Of a stretch of DNA of 54,936 nucleotides, positions 25,512 through 35,700 are shown piece by piece. The translations under genes and the position numbers were made by a program. A model generated the notes under the pieces. That model was not told the origin of the DNA and made no database searches. It saw nothing but the letters and a program-made list of their open reading frames with translations. The DNA comes from Phycisphaerae bacterium (GTDB lineage Bacteria > Planctomycetota > Phycisphaerae > UBA1845 > JAFGLZ01). Location: NCBI GenBank assembly GCA_016927755.1, contig JAFGLZ010000112.1, positions 1 to 54,936 of the forward strand, written 5' to 3'. Positions within the stretch are counted from its first letter, which is position 1. Each line of letters begins with the position of its first letter.

Positions 25512-28391
25512 GTGAGCGAACAAGCCCGGGGATCTTGGCGAGATTGGCTAATCGTACTGGTTCTGATCGTATCGGCCACGCTTGCCTGGAGCAAGCGGAT
25601 CGGCGGGGGCGATACGTTTGTGAGCCTGGCGGCAGGACGCGACGCCCTTGCGGGCAAGATCGGGCTCCCGGATGAGTGGTCTTTCACGACGGAGGGACGC
25701 CCCTGGCTCAACCAGAACTGGGGTTCCCACACGACCTATTACGTCTCGTACTGGCTTTTCGGAGATCTTGGGCCAGCCGCGCTGAAGTGGTTGGCGATCT
25801 TCGGGGTCATGCTGCTGATGGTCAGGGCGGCGACGGAACGGGGAGGTAATCGCTACTTCGCGGCAGCGATTGTCGCCATCGCGATCCTCGTCGGTAGGAG
25901 CTACCTGGACGTCCGCCCGCATATCTTCACGTTGCTGTTCGAGGCGAGTCTTATCGTCGTCCTGTTCCAATGGTACAAGGGCACGCCCCTGTGGGCCTTT
26001 GTCGGCACGGCCATCATCGGTCTGTGGGCGAACATGCATGGAGGCTTCGTCTTCGGTATCGGCGTCATGGGGCTTTGGTTGCTGACGCAGGGCTTCATGA
26101 AGCTCTTCTGGCCTGGATCACGCGTCTGGAGCTGGTCACATCTCGGTGTCCTGGCCGGCGCGATCGCCGTTGCCCTGTTCCTGGCGGCGATCTTCAATCC
26201 ATTCGGCCCGATCAATCTGACACATCCCCTTGTCGTCGAGAACAGCGCCGTGTGGCAATCGGTGCAGGAATGGCATCCGATCCTGGATGCCAAGGCCCTC
26301 GGCGAGCTGCGATTCAAGACGGCTCGGGGTTTCGGGAGCGTCACCGAGTTTCTGGTCATGATGGGCATCTTCGGCGCGACGTTCATCGCGTGGTGCCTTG
26401 CACGACTGTCACGCTCGCGAGGCGCGAAGGAGCCGACCCGAACAAGGGAGGAGCCGTCAGACCGCCACGGCAAGCGCCGTCAGCGCCAGTCCAAGAAGCA
26501 GCCGGAGTGGAGCCCTGAGGCAAGGTCCGACTGGGTGGTTCGAACCGGTCTGTTCGACCTGGGACTGACATTGGTTGCCCTTGCGATGGCGTTCAAGGCG
26601 CGGCGTTTCATCCCCCTGGCGACGGTTGCCGTCGCGCCGATTATCTCGGTGATGCTGGAGGATGTCCTGAGGTGGATCAAGACACTGGCCTCGGGTACGG
26701 ACAAGGAGCTGTGGAGCCCGACGTGGTGCTACGGGCTGATGGGCGTTCACACCGCCCTCTTGTTCGTCGGACTGGTTCTCTGCTTCCAGCACGCCTATCT
26801 CCCCTATCACGACCCGAACCCGTACTACCCGAGGCAAGCACTGTTGATGCGAATGGTGGGGTCTCAGACGTTTCCCGATCAGGCTCTGACCTTCCTGAAC
26901 GCCCAGGACGACGTTCCCCGGGAGCTCTTCTGCGACTGGCGGTGGGAAGGTTACACCCGCTGGCGAACGAGCCGCCTTCAGCCCTTCTGCGGCGGACGCG
27001 CGCAGCAGGTCCACTCGGAACGAATTGCCAGGTGGCAGATCCCGACCCCTCATGAGGGCGCCAGACCGCTTCAGTACCTCCCCGGCAAGGGCATCGTGGG
27101 GATCGACAACGGACAGCTCACCGTCCTCATCGGTCAGCAGAAAGGCACTGTCCTCGAAATCGCAGCTAAGCGCGTCCCACTGGCTCGCGTGGGCTCGGCG
27201 ATCACGGTCACGGAGGGCGGACAAACCATTCGCTACGAGGCAGATGAGACCGTGCGATGGCGCATCGTGACGCAGACGGACTACTGGAGCGACATTGATG
27301 TCGTCGTCCGCCGGACGACTGAGCCCAAGTTCGAGGCCGAATACGCGATCACGTTCGTCGCCGACCAGTCATGGGTCAGTCACCGCTGCGGTTGGTGCGA
27401 GATACGACTCAAGCGTCTGGCCAACACTGGGAGCGCTCCGATCCAGGTCGCCCACCAGGCACTTCTCATGCGGTCGATCCCCCCCGTTCAGGGGCGTCCC
27501 GTCGGCACCGGGCAGATCTGCTTCTGGCAGTCGAAGGACGTGCGGTACGGTATGGCCGCAACGGCCATGGACGGCGGAATGGCCCCGCGGGCAGTCGGCA
27601 CCGAAAAGGGGGCTTTGGTGGAATCGGTCGGCTCGGTCGGAGCGACATTGGCACCGAAAGGCGTTCATGAACCGACTCACGCAACGACGCTCGCCTTCGT
27701 CCATCACGTCGGAGGGAATGTGTCGCCAACGGACACCCTCAAGCTTGCGAACTACCTTGCCGATATCCGCAACTGCCGTCGCGTTGTGGATCAGGCTGAT
27801 GCTTTCGGGATCAAGATCTTCCTCTTGCCCCAGGGATCGTGGCGGCTGGCCTGGCTGCTCATGGGAAGCAAGCGATGGGCCTGCGTCTTCGATGACGGAG
27901 CGGCATGCGTTTTGCTCCGGCGGGGCGATCCGAGAAACGAGGCGATCATCAAGAAGATCCTTACGGGCCAGGCGAGATACCCCAGCGAGTTTCTGCAGGC
28001 CTTGGGGACGGCCTTGACGCGCTACAGCCTGTCGCCGACAACCGGCGGCATTCGCCAATTCGAGAAAGACCTGAAGGCCGCAATTGGAATCGAGCCGGGC
28101 TTCGCGGCATACTGGTGGCTGAATCAGGTGCCGGTCCTCTCACCCGCCGCCGGTCAGCCTCAGGAGCTTCAGAAGAACACCGACTACTGGCTCGAACAGT
28201 GGAAGCGGTTGACCGCCGAGCCGCTGCCTCGGCAATATACGATCCAGGTCTACCGTTGCCAGCAGATCGTCGCGCAGAACTTGTACAGGATCTTTGCCAG
28301 CCTGAACCAGAAGGCAAAAGCGGACGAGTGGGCCGCGAAGGCTCAGTCCATCGCCGACACGATGACCGAACTCCGCGGCCGATACATGTGA
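25512..28391 (+). CDS. Large GT-C-like membrane protein, first of a tandem pair
   Basis: The protein has 959 residues from a GTG with GAGAGGAAA upstream. The first half has about ten membrane helices. Its first external loop reads GGGDTFVSLAAGRDAL then GRPWLNQNWGSHTTYYVSYW, the layout of GT-C-fold proteins whose catalytic-type Asp follows the first helix. A charged cytoplasmic stretch (RTREEPSDRHGKRRQRQSKK) separates the main bundle from a last helical group. The C-terminal 500 residues are soluble, with PYHDPNPYYPRQ, FCDWRWEGYTRWRT and a lectin- or carbohydrate-binding-like beta region. The next gene is a paralogue with the same order. It could transfer a lipid-linked sugar or assemble a surface polymer. 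This is inference from fold, and the donor and acceptor are unknown. Confidence 0.7.
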   Translation: MSEQARGSWRDWLIVLVLIVSATLAWSKRIGGGDTFVSLAAGRDALAGKIGLPDEWSFTTEGRPWLNQNWGSHTTYYVSYWLFGDLGPAALKWLAIFGVMLLMVRAATERGGNRYFAAAIVAIAILVGRSYLDVRPHIFTLLFEASLIVVLFQWYKGTPLWAFVGTAIIGLWANMHGGFVFGIGVMGLWLLTQGFMKLFWPGSRVWSWSHLGVLAGAIAVALFLAAIFNPFGPINLTHPLVVENSAVWQSVQEWHPILDAKALGELRFKTARGFGSVTEFLVMMGIFGATFIAWCLARLSRSRGAKEPTRTREEPSDRHGKRRQRQSKKQPEWSPEARSDWVVRTGLFDLGLTLVALAMAFKARRFIPLATVAVAPIISVMLEDVLRWIKTLASGTDKELWSPTWCYGLMGVHTALLFVGLVLCFQHAYLPYHDPNPYYPRQALLMRMVGSQTFPDQALTFLNAQDDVPRELFCDWRWEGYTRWRTSRLQPFCGGRAQQVHSERIARWQIPTPHEGARPLQYLPGKGIVGIDNGQLTVLIGQQKGTVLEIAAKRVPLARVGSAITVTEGGQTIRYEADETVRWRIVTQTDYWSDIDVVVRRTTEPKFEAEYAITFVADQSWVSHRCGWCEIRLKRLANTGSAPIQVAHQALLMRSIPPVQGRPVGTGQICFWQSKDVRYGMAATAMDGGMAPRAVGTEKGALVESVGSVGATLAPKGVHEPTHATTLAFVHHVGGNVSPTDTLKLANYLADIRNCRRVVDQADAFGIKIFLLPQGSWRLAWLLMGSKRWACVFDDGAACVLLRRGDPRNEAIIKKILTGQARYPSEFLQALGTALTRYSLSPTTGGIRQFEKDLKAAIGIEPGFAAYWWLNQVPVLSPAAGQPQELQKNTDYWLEQWKRLTAEPLPRQYTIQVYRCQQIVAQNLYRIFASLNQKAKADEWAAKAQSIADTMTELRGRYM

Positions 28392-28492
28392 TGGAGACCT
28401 CCGTGGGTCGCTCGATCAGCGTGGCGAGGGCCCCAGGACGCTCTGCGAACGACGGGCCACGATTCCTAACCCCGATCACCAGGTGAGATTCC

Positions 28493-31420
28493 GTGAGTCA
28501 ACCACAACGTACTTCGGGAGCCGATCTGCTCTTCCTCTTGCTGCTGATCGTCTCGGCAAGCATCGCCTGCAGTTCCCGAATCGGCGGCGGAGACACGTTC
28601 GTCAGCCTGGCCGCCGGGCGCGATGTCCTGGCAGGCAAGATCGGGGTTCCGGACGACTGGTCCTTCACGACCCAGGGGCGCCCCTGGCTCAACCAAAACT
28701 GGGGAGCCCACACCGCGTACTACGTCTCCTACTGGCTGGTCGGCGACGTGGGCCCCGTCGCGATCAAGTGGCTGGTCATCTTCGCGACCATGCTGCTGAT
28801 GGTGCAGGCCGCGACCGAGCGAGGGGGGGACCGCCGGTTCGCCGCGATCGTCGTGGCCGTGACGATCTTGATCGGCAAGAGCTACCTCGACGTCCGACCG
28901 CAGATATTCACCCTACTGTTCCAGGCCGCCCTCATCGTCGTCTTCTTCCGCTGGTACAAGGGCTCTGCGGCTTGGTCATTCGTCGCCATGGGTGTCGTCG
29001 CCCTGTGGGCCAACATGCATGGCGGGTTCATCTACGGTCTGGCTCTGATGGGCCTGTGGCTTGGGGTCCAGGTGTTCCTGAAGCTCGTCTGGCCGTCCTC
29101 TCGCCCGTGGGGATGGCGACACCCCCTTCTCTTGGCCGCTGCGCTTGGCGGCGCTACCTTCTTGGCTGCCGTGGCCAACCCGTTCGGCTGGGTCAACATC
29201 ACGCACCCCCTTGTCGTGGAGGAAAGCCCAGTCTGGCTGTCGGTCGGCGAGTGGCTCCCCATCGTTGACTGGCCGGCGACCAAGCTCAGTGGCACAGTGA
29301 AGCTGGCGGGCGGGTTTGGAAGCACGTGGGAATTTCTGGTGCTCATGTCCGTCTTCGCCCTGACGATCGTGGTTTGGGGCATCTTCCGCCTGGTCGGCCT
29401 GGGGTCGACTCCGCAACCGACATCGAGAGAAGAGAAGCGACGAAGACCTCGCGACGCTCGTCGTGCCGGTATGGAATCTCCCGCCCCACCATCACCGGCA
29501 ACCCGAGGCTGGGTGGCATGCAGCGGTCTGTTTGACTTGGGTCTGACGATCGTAGTCGTCACGATGGCGTTCAAGTCGCGACGGTTCATCCCACTGGCGA
29601 CCGTTGCGATCGTGCCCATCATGCTGCCGATGCTGGAAGAGATCCTCGGTCGGATCAAGCAAGCAGTTCTTGGGCAGACGAATTCCGTTTGGGGCAGCGT
29701 TGGGCGGGCGATTCAATACGGCCTTGCCGTCGCGGGCTTGGCGATTGGTGGCTATTGGGCCTGGGTGGAGATCTACATCCCGTACCACGACCCCAATCCG
29801 TACTATCCCAGACAGACGGTCCTGATGCGGATGGTCGGCGCTCAGTCCTTTCCCGACGGGGCCATGGACTTTCTGAACCCGCTCATCCGCCAGGGCAAGG
29901 TTCCGCAACATGCCTTCGTGGACTGGCGCTGGGAGGGCTATACGCGATGGCGGACCGATTGGCTGCAGCCCTTCTGCGGTGGACGAGCGCAGCAGGTCTA
30001 CACCGAGGACGTCGCGCAATGGCAGATGTCCCGTCCCAGCGAGATGTGCGGCCCGCTACAGATCATCCGAACCGCCGGCACGCTCGTGATCGGCAACGGG
30101 CAGATCGTCCTCGGTTTTGACCCCAAAAGGCCTTTGGTTGTGGAGGTGGCCATCCCCGGGCGTGCCCTGGCCCGCTTACTCCCCGCAATAGCCGTCAAAC
30201 AGCCGGACGGCCGACCGACCAGGTTCGCCGCCGAGAAGGTGGTCAGCCAACGCCTCGTCGAGCGAACAGAGATCTGGGCCGACGTCGACGTGGTACTTGA
30301 GCGGACGTCCGAGCCCAAGTACCGCGCCGAGTACCGTGTCTCGATCGTTGGCGATCCTCAGGTCCGACCCGACGACCCACGGATCTCCGGACTAAGATTC
30401 GGCCTAGGAGGATTTTGCCAATTCCGGCTTATGAAGATCACCAACACGGGCACGGCACCTCTAGAGGTCGTGGGGCATAGCGTTGTCATGGAGCCCGCCA
30501 ATGCAAGCCAAGTCCGGCCCCTAGCGGAGGGTCCCATTGCCGGATATCAAGAAGAGCACGCGCGGTACGGATTCATCCATCCCCAGCTCGACATCGGGCT
30601 GTCACCCCGATGGTTCGGACCGGAGAACGCTAAGCGATTGGAGGCGATCGGGACGATCGGCGGCAGGACGCTTCAGCCGGGCGAAAGTGACCGCCCTCGA
30701 CAGAACACGGGCATTGTCTTCGTCCACCGTGTCGGGCCGGACAGCTCCCTTCGCACGACGGGGCAGCTTTTCTCGTACGTGATGGTATCCCGCAACGCTC
30801 GGCTGCTCGTGGAGCAGGCCGATGCGCGCGCCATCGATCTCGATCTCTTCGTCCTTCCCAGAAGGTCGGCCGGGTTGGCGGTTCTGCTCCTGAGAAGCCG
30901 GCGATGGGCGTGCATCTACGACGACGGAACCGCCTTCGTCCTGGTCAATCGGCGCAACCCGAAAAGCCGACAGCTCATCGCGGACATCCTGGCGGCGGAC
31001 GTGGCATACCCGGATGAATGGCTCAAGGCCGTCGGAATGGCGCTGACGCGCTACAGCATGACGCCACCCGGCGCTGATATCTCACAGCTCCGTTCGGATT
31101 TGAAGGCGGCGCTGAAGTTGCGGAGTGGGCCGGCGGCGTACTGGTGGCTGGCGCAGCTTCCCATGCTCACCCCGCAGGCGTCGAATCCTCGCGAGCTTGC
31201 CCAAGAGATCCCCTTCTGGCTCGAGCAGTGGTCCCTCGTCTCGGGCAGGCCGATGCCGAGGCAGTATGCGATCGAGAACTACATGATGCTGCAAATGATC
31301 GCCCACAGCCTGCGTCAGTCCTTCGCCAGGCTCAAGCAGATGGACAAAGCCGAGCATTGGAACGGGGAGTTCAAGCGCGTCGAGGACACGATCGAGCGGC
31401 TTCGCGAGAAGTACATGTAG
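28493..31420 (+). CDS. Large GT-C-like membrane protein, second of the tandem pair
   Basis: This 975-residue protein is a clear paralogue of the gene just upstream. Shared blocks include IGGGDTFVSLAAGRD, RPWLNQNWG, YYVSYWL, GLWANMHGGF-like, YHDPNPYYPRQ, DWRWEGYTRWRT and LQPFCGGRAQQV. The N-terminal membrane bundle, a charged loop (RREEKRRRPRDARRAG) and the soluble C-terminal half are in the same order. It starts at a GTG with AGGTGA upstream, 101 bp after the first gene. Both end in YM. The closeness suggests a duplication followed by divergence, with the two perhaps acting as partners on related substrates. A GT-C role is inferred from layout only. Confidence 0.7.
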   Translation: MSQPQRTSGADLLFLLLLIVSASIACSSRIGGGDTFVSLAAGRDVLAGKIGVPDDWSFTTQGRPWLNQNWGAHTAYYVSYWLVGDVGPVAIKWLVIFATMLLMVQAATERGGDRRFAAIVVAVTILIGKSYLDVRPQIFTLLFQAALIVVFFRWYKGSAAWSFVAMGVVALWANMHGGFIYGLALMGLWLGVQVFLKLVWPSSRPWGWRHPLLLAAALGGATFLAAVANPFGWVNITHPLVVEESPVWLSVGEWLPIVDWPATKLSGTVKLAGGFGSTWEFLVLMSVFALTIVVWGIFRLVGLGSTPQPTSREEKRRRPRDARRAGMESPAPPSPATRGWVACSGLFDLGLTIVVVTMAFKSRRFIPLATVAIVPIMLPMLEEILGRIKQAVLGQTNSVWGSVGRAIQYGLAVAGLAIGGYWAWVEIYIPYHDPNPYYPRQTVLMRMVGAQSFPDGAMDFLNPLIRQGKVPQHAFVDWRWEGYTRWRTDWLQPFCGGRAQQVYTEDVAQWQMSRPSEMCGPLQIIRTAGTLVIGNGQIVLGFDPKRPLVVEVAIPGRALARLLPAIAVKQPDGRPTRFAAEKVVSQRLVERTEIWADVDVVLERTSEPKYRAEYRVSIVGDPQVRPDDPRISGLRFGLGGFCQFRLMKITNTGTAPLEVVGHSVVMEPANASQVRPLAEGPIAGYQEEHARYGFIHPQLDIGLSPRWFGPENAKRLEAIGTIGGRTLQPGESDRPRQNTGIVFVHRVGPDSSLRTTGQLFSYVMVSRNARLLVEQADARAIDLDLFVLPRRSAGLAVLLLRSRRWACIYDDGTAFVLVNRRNPKSRQLIADILAADVAYPDEWLKAVGMALTRYSMTPPGADISQLRSDLKAALKLRSGPAAYWWLAQLPMLTPQASNPRELAQEIPFWLEQWSLVSGRPMPRQYAIENYMMLQMIAHSLRQSFARLKQMDKAEHWNGEFKRVEDTIERLREKYM

Positions 31421-31430
31421 GCGCAACCCG

Positions 31431-32705
31431 TTAGATCAATTCGTCGGCGTGGTTCAGCACCTTGGCAACCGCGTCGACGTACTTGGCCATGACGTCCGTG
31501 TCGTTCGGGGGGGCGACCTGGGTGAGATACACGTGCGAAGCGATGAACTCGCCGGTGCGCGGAGTCTCCTGACCTCGGTAGTCGACCTCCCTGCCGTACT
31601 TGCATGACCACGGGCAACCCTTGCCGTAGCCGACGCGCGTCTGGAAGATCTCCTGAGCGGGAACCGGCAAGCGCTGCCACATGCCGCAGGGGACGCCCTC
31701 GGCCTGTAGGGCTTCCATGAACTTGTCGCGGAAGACGGTCGCGTCGATCTGGAGTCCCAGCTTCGACGGCTTCAGTCCGAGCACATAGCAGTAGTACACC
31801 GGCTGACGATCTTCCACCGTGGCGGGCGGTTCGACCCCCTTGATTTCGGCGAAACGATCGTTGAGGAACTCGCAGTTTCGGATTCGACCGGCGTTGTCCT
31901 GGTCGAGGTGGCGGAGCCGACTGCGCGTCATTGCCTCGCCAAGCGTGTCCGGACGATAGGCCCAGCCCAGGCCGTAGGCGTTGTACTTCTGCGTCTGACG
32001 CTCGCGTCCGGGAACAACCACCTCTCCCAGATACTCCAACAAGGCCGCGCGCTTCTGAACGGTGTCATCCTTGCAGACGAAGAGTCCGCCTTCGCTGCCG
32101 CTGGTCAGGTTCTTGCTCATTTGGAGGCTGAACCCGGCGCAGTCGCCGAGCGATCCCACCTTTTGGCCCTTGTAGGTCGCTCCCTGGGCCTGAGCCCCAT
32201 CCTCGATGACGCCCAGCCCGTGCCTTGCGGCGATCTCCAGGATCGGGCCCATGTCCGCGGACATGCCGTGGATGTGCACGGGCATGATGGCCCGCGTTCG
32301 GGGAGTGATCGCCTCTTCGATCAGGCCGGGATCGATCGTATACGTTACCGGGTCGATGTCGACGAAGACGGGGATGCAGTTGTGGTGAAGCACCGCCGCG
32401 GCGCTGGCCCAGTAGGTGAAGGCGGGGACGATGACCTCGTCGCCCGGCTCGAGTCCCAGCCCGGCGACGCACAGGTGCAGCGCCGCAGTCCCGCTGCAGA
32501 CCGGAATGCAGTGCTTCACGCCAACGTAGGCGGCCCACTCGGCCTTGAGCTTCTCGGCCTGCTCCGTGCGCTGTTCGGCCATGTTGCCGTGTTCGAGGAC
32601 GGCCAGGACCGCCTTCTTGTCTTCTTCGGTAATGTAGGGCCAGGGCGTGACGTCGCCCGGCTGCAGCACGGGCGAGCCCCCGCTAATCGCCAGTTGGATC
32701 GACAT
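31431..32705 (-). CDS. DegT/DnrJ/EryC1/StrS family aminotransferase
   Basis: A 424-residue PLP enzyme of the sugar-aminotransferase family. The Schiff-base lysine is Lys198 in SLQMSKNLTSGSEGG, and Asp169 in VIEDGAQAQG holds the pyridine nitrogen. GTAALHLCVAGLGLEPGDEV and PAFTYWASAAAVLHHN are the usual cofactor-binding segments. Most relatives transfer an amino group to a nucleotide-linked keto-sugar, or act as dehydratases. Here the ligand is unknown. The ribosome site AGGAGAGGGG is strong. It starts 22 bp after the SHMT/GcvT fusion and is probably in its operon. It ends 10 bp from the convergent GT-C-like gene. Confidence 0.9.
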   Translation of the reverse strand: MSIQLAISGGSPVLQPGDVTPWPYITEEDKKAVLAVLEHGNMAEQRTEQAEKLKAEWAAYVGVKHCIPVCSGTAALHLCVAGLGLEPGDEVIVPAFTYWASAAAVLHHNCIPVFVDIDPVTYTIDPGLIEEAITPRTRAIMPVHIHGMSADMGPILEIAARHGLGVIEDGAQAQGATYKGQKVGSLGDCAGFSLQMSKNLTSGSEGGLFVCKDDTVQKRAALLEYLGEVVVPGRERQTQKYNAYGLGWAYRPDTLGEAMTRSRLRHLDQDNAGRIRNCEFLNDRFAEIKGVEPPATVEDRQPVYYCYVLGLKPSKLGLQIDATVFRDKFMEALQAEGVPCGMWQRLPVPAQEIFQTRVGYGKGCPWSCKYGREVDYRGQETPRTGEFIASHVYLTQVAPPNDTDVMAKYVDAVAKVLNHADELI

Positions 32706-32727
32706 GAGTGAACCCCTCTCCTTGTTA

Positions 32728-35700
32728 CTAGCGTTTCGTGTCCATCGACTGCCTGTATTCCTCCGCCCAGCGGGCCCGTTCGACCGGGGTCGGGAAACGC
32801 GTCAGGGCAGTCAACTCCACCGTCTTTGCGTCGTCAACGGGTGTGTCGGGCGCGGAGGTCGCCCGAAGGCCCTTGATGGAACGCCCGGGAGAGATGTCCA
32901 AATCCACGTCGACGTAGCCCAGCACGATGAAATCATAGTCCTCGTTGATGAAGGCGAAGCTCGTGACGACGCCGGCAACCTGGTGCCGGTCGTCGAGGAT
33001 CAGGTGTCCCGGTCGAAGCGATTTCCGTCCGCTGCCGGCCAAGCGGGCCATCTTGCGCCGCCTTGGCGTCACGCGCCGCATATAGGCGGTACGGCCGATG
33101 AAGAACGGGACGTGGAAACGCGGCACGAAGCCGTAGTCGGCCTCGGTTAGCGTACCGGCTTGTAGTCCCTCCAGTTCGTGGCCGAAGAGGGGAAAGCCCG
33201 CCTCGGTTCGCGTGCTGTCGCGGGCGCCGAGGCCGCAGGGCAGGACGCCCAGCTCGCGTCCCTTGTCCAGGACGTCTCGGAAGACGGTTACCGCCCGATC
33301 GGGATGAACGAAGATCTCGTATCCCACGAGCTCGCCCGTGTAGCCCGTTCGCGCGACGATCGCTTTGCCACCTGCCAGTCCGATCCGGGCGAATTCGTTA
33401 AGCTCCAACCGCTTCAGAGGCGCGGCGTCGTCTCGGTCCGTCAGCGAGGCCAGGACATCGAAGGACCGTGGCCCCTGAATGGCCAGGTCGACGAGGCTAT
33501 CCGCGCCGGCATCGCGAAGGTTGCGGAGCTCGACGGAACCCTCGACTCGCTTGAGCGGCCCACCGGGCCGCGCCTGGTCGATGACTACCCGGCGCGAGTT
33601 GACGGCCTGGAGCCAGGCCCAGTCTTCTTCGGCGTTGGCGGCATTGACGACGAGGAGATACTCCTGGCGCCCCAGCCTGTATAGATACACGTCATCCATG
33701 GCCCTCCCGTCGGGATACAACAGGTAGTTGTACCCCGCCGTGCCGGGATCGAGACGACTAACGCATCCGGCCAGCACGGTGTCGAGAAAGGCGGTCGCAT
33801 GCCATCCCGTGATCTCGAAGACGCCCATGTGGGACACGTCGAACAGCCCCGCCGCCGTCCGGACGGCGCGGTGTTCCGCGAAGATGCCGGTCGGGTACTG
33901 AACGGGCATGTCCCAACCCGCGAAGTCGACCATTCGCGCCCCCAACTCCCGATGGAGATCGTTCAGGGCGGTCTTTCGGATGGGCAGTTCCGGACGCTCG
34001 CAAGTGTAGGGCATGTTCGGCGCGTCCTGCTCTTCGAGAAGCCACGCCAGCTTGGGGTCGCTCTCGGTCTGCCTCAACAGCGCGCTCTGGCCGATGAAGT
34101 AGGGCTTTGACACGTCGATCACAGGCCCGGCGCCCGAGAAGTCCACCCGGTTCACACCCACGGAGTCCTCGGTGATGCTCGGCAGAAGGTTCAACTGCCA
34201 CTCCGCACCTTCGTCGAGGAGGACGGCCAGGTCGGTCGTGCTGGCGTCCTCGATGACCATCGGGCCGTCGATTTTGGCCTGGAGATCGTCGGCATCGATC
34301 AGGGCATAGCCGTCGCTGAGCGCGTCGAGCCACTGGATGATTCTCGGCGCCCGCTCGGCCTCCACCACGAGCGCCAATCGCTGTTCTCGCCCTTCGTCCG
34401 GTAGGGCGAACACGCAAGCCTTGTCCCTGATCGCCCCCCTACCGTCGAGCATCAGGCCCAGTCTGGGCGGATCCTCGGGGCGGAGATCGGCAAGATTACA
34501 TGTCATGACCTGCTGGAGGCCGGTCCGGGCCTTGTCGCCGCGGACGATCAGGCAGGTTCGCTTGGCGGTCTCGATGTTCAAAGCCGGCGGAGGGCATGCC
34601 GACGGCGGGTCGAGCAGCTCGCCCACGATTTCGTCGGTCATGGAGCGAGCGCGTCGAATGATGTCGGGGTCGATCCGCCCGCGACACCGCTGCATGTTGC
34701 CCGGAACCCAGACGCGAGTCGTGTGAACGTTGCTCAGGACGAGGTGGACGATCTCGGCCAGTCGAGTGATCTGCTCGCGCGTAATACCACGCTGGGTCGC
34801 CCATGGCATGCCCATTCGGATCCCGGACGACTCTCCAGCAACCTCATCACCCGGCAACGTGTTCTTGTTGACGACCACCCCGGCCAACTCGAGCAACCTC
34901 GAGGCGATCTCCCCGTCGATCGGCACGTCTGGCTCGCCGGGACAGGCCAGTTTCCTCAGGTCGACCAGCAGCATGTGCGTGTTGGTCCCCCCGTATTCCA
35001 GTTCGAAACCGCGGGAGGTAAGCTCCTGAGCAAGCGTGGAGGTGTTCCGCACGATCGTTCGCTGGAATCGGGCGAACGCCTCGCGCCGCTGGTTTATCAG
35101 TTCAAACAGTCGGGCGATGCCGGCGACCGTGTTCATGTGCGGACCGCCCTGCAGGCCCGGAAAGACGGCAGCGTCGATGGCTTGAGCGATCTCCGGGGAC
35201 TTGCTGAGAATGAGCGCACCGCGCGGTCCGCACAGCGTCTTGTGCGTCGTGAAGGTAACCACTTCCGCATACGGCAGCGGGTTGTTAAGAACGCCGGCCA
35301 CCACCATCCCCGCTAGATGCGCGATATCCGCCAGCAAGAACGCGCCGACATCGTCGGCGACCTCGCGAAGACGGTTCCACTCGATATCCCAGGGGTAGGC
35401 CGAGGTCCCGCCGATGATCAGCTTCGGCCTGTGTTGCCGCGCCAGGCGCAGGACGTCCACGTAGTCGATGCGCCGGGTGATGGGGTCCACGCCGTATGAG
35501 GCAGCCCTGTAGTGTCTGCCGCTCAGATTGAACTCGGACCCGTGCGTGAGGTGCCCGCCGTGCGAGAGCTTCATGCCCATGATGACGTCGCCGGGGCGGA
35601 GCAGTGCCTCGAAGACGGCGTTGTTGGCGGCGGCGCCGGAGAGCGCCTGTGCATTGACTAAGATGTCAACGGCCTTGGGGCTGTCCTCCAGTTCGGCAAA

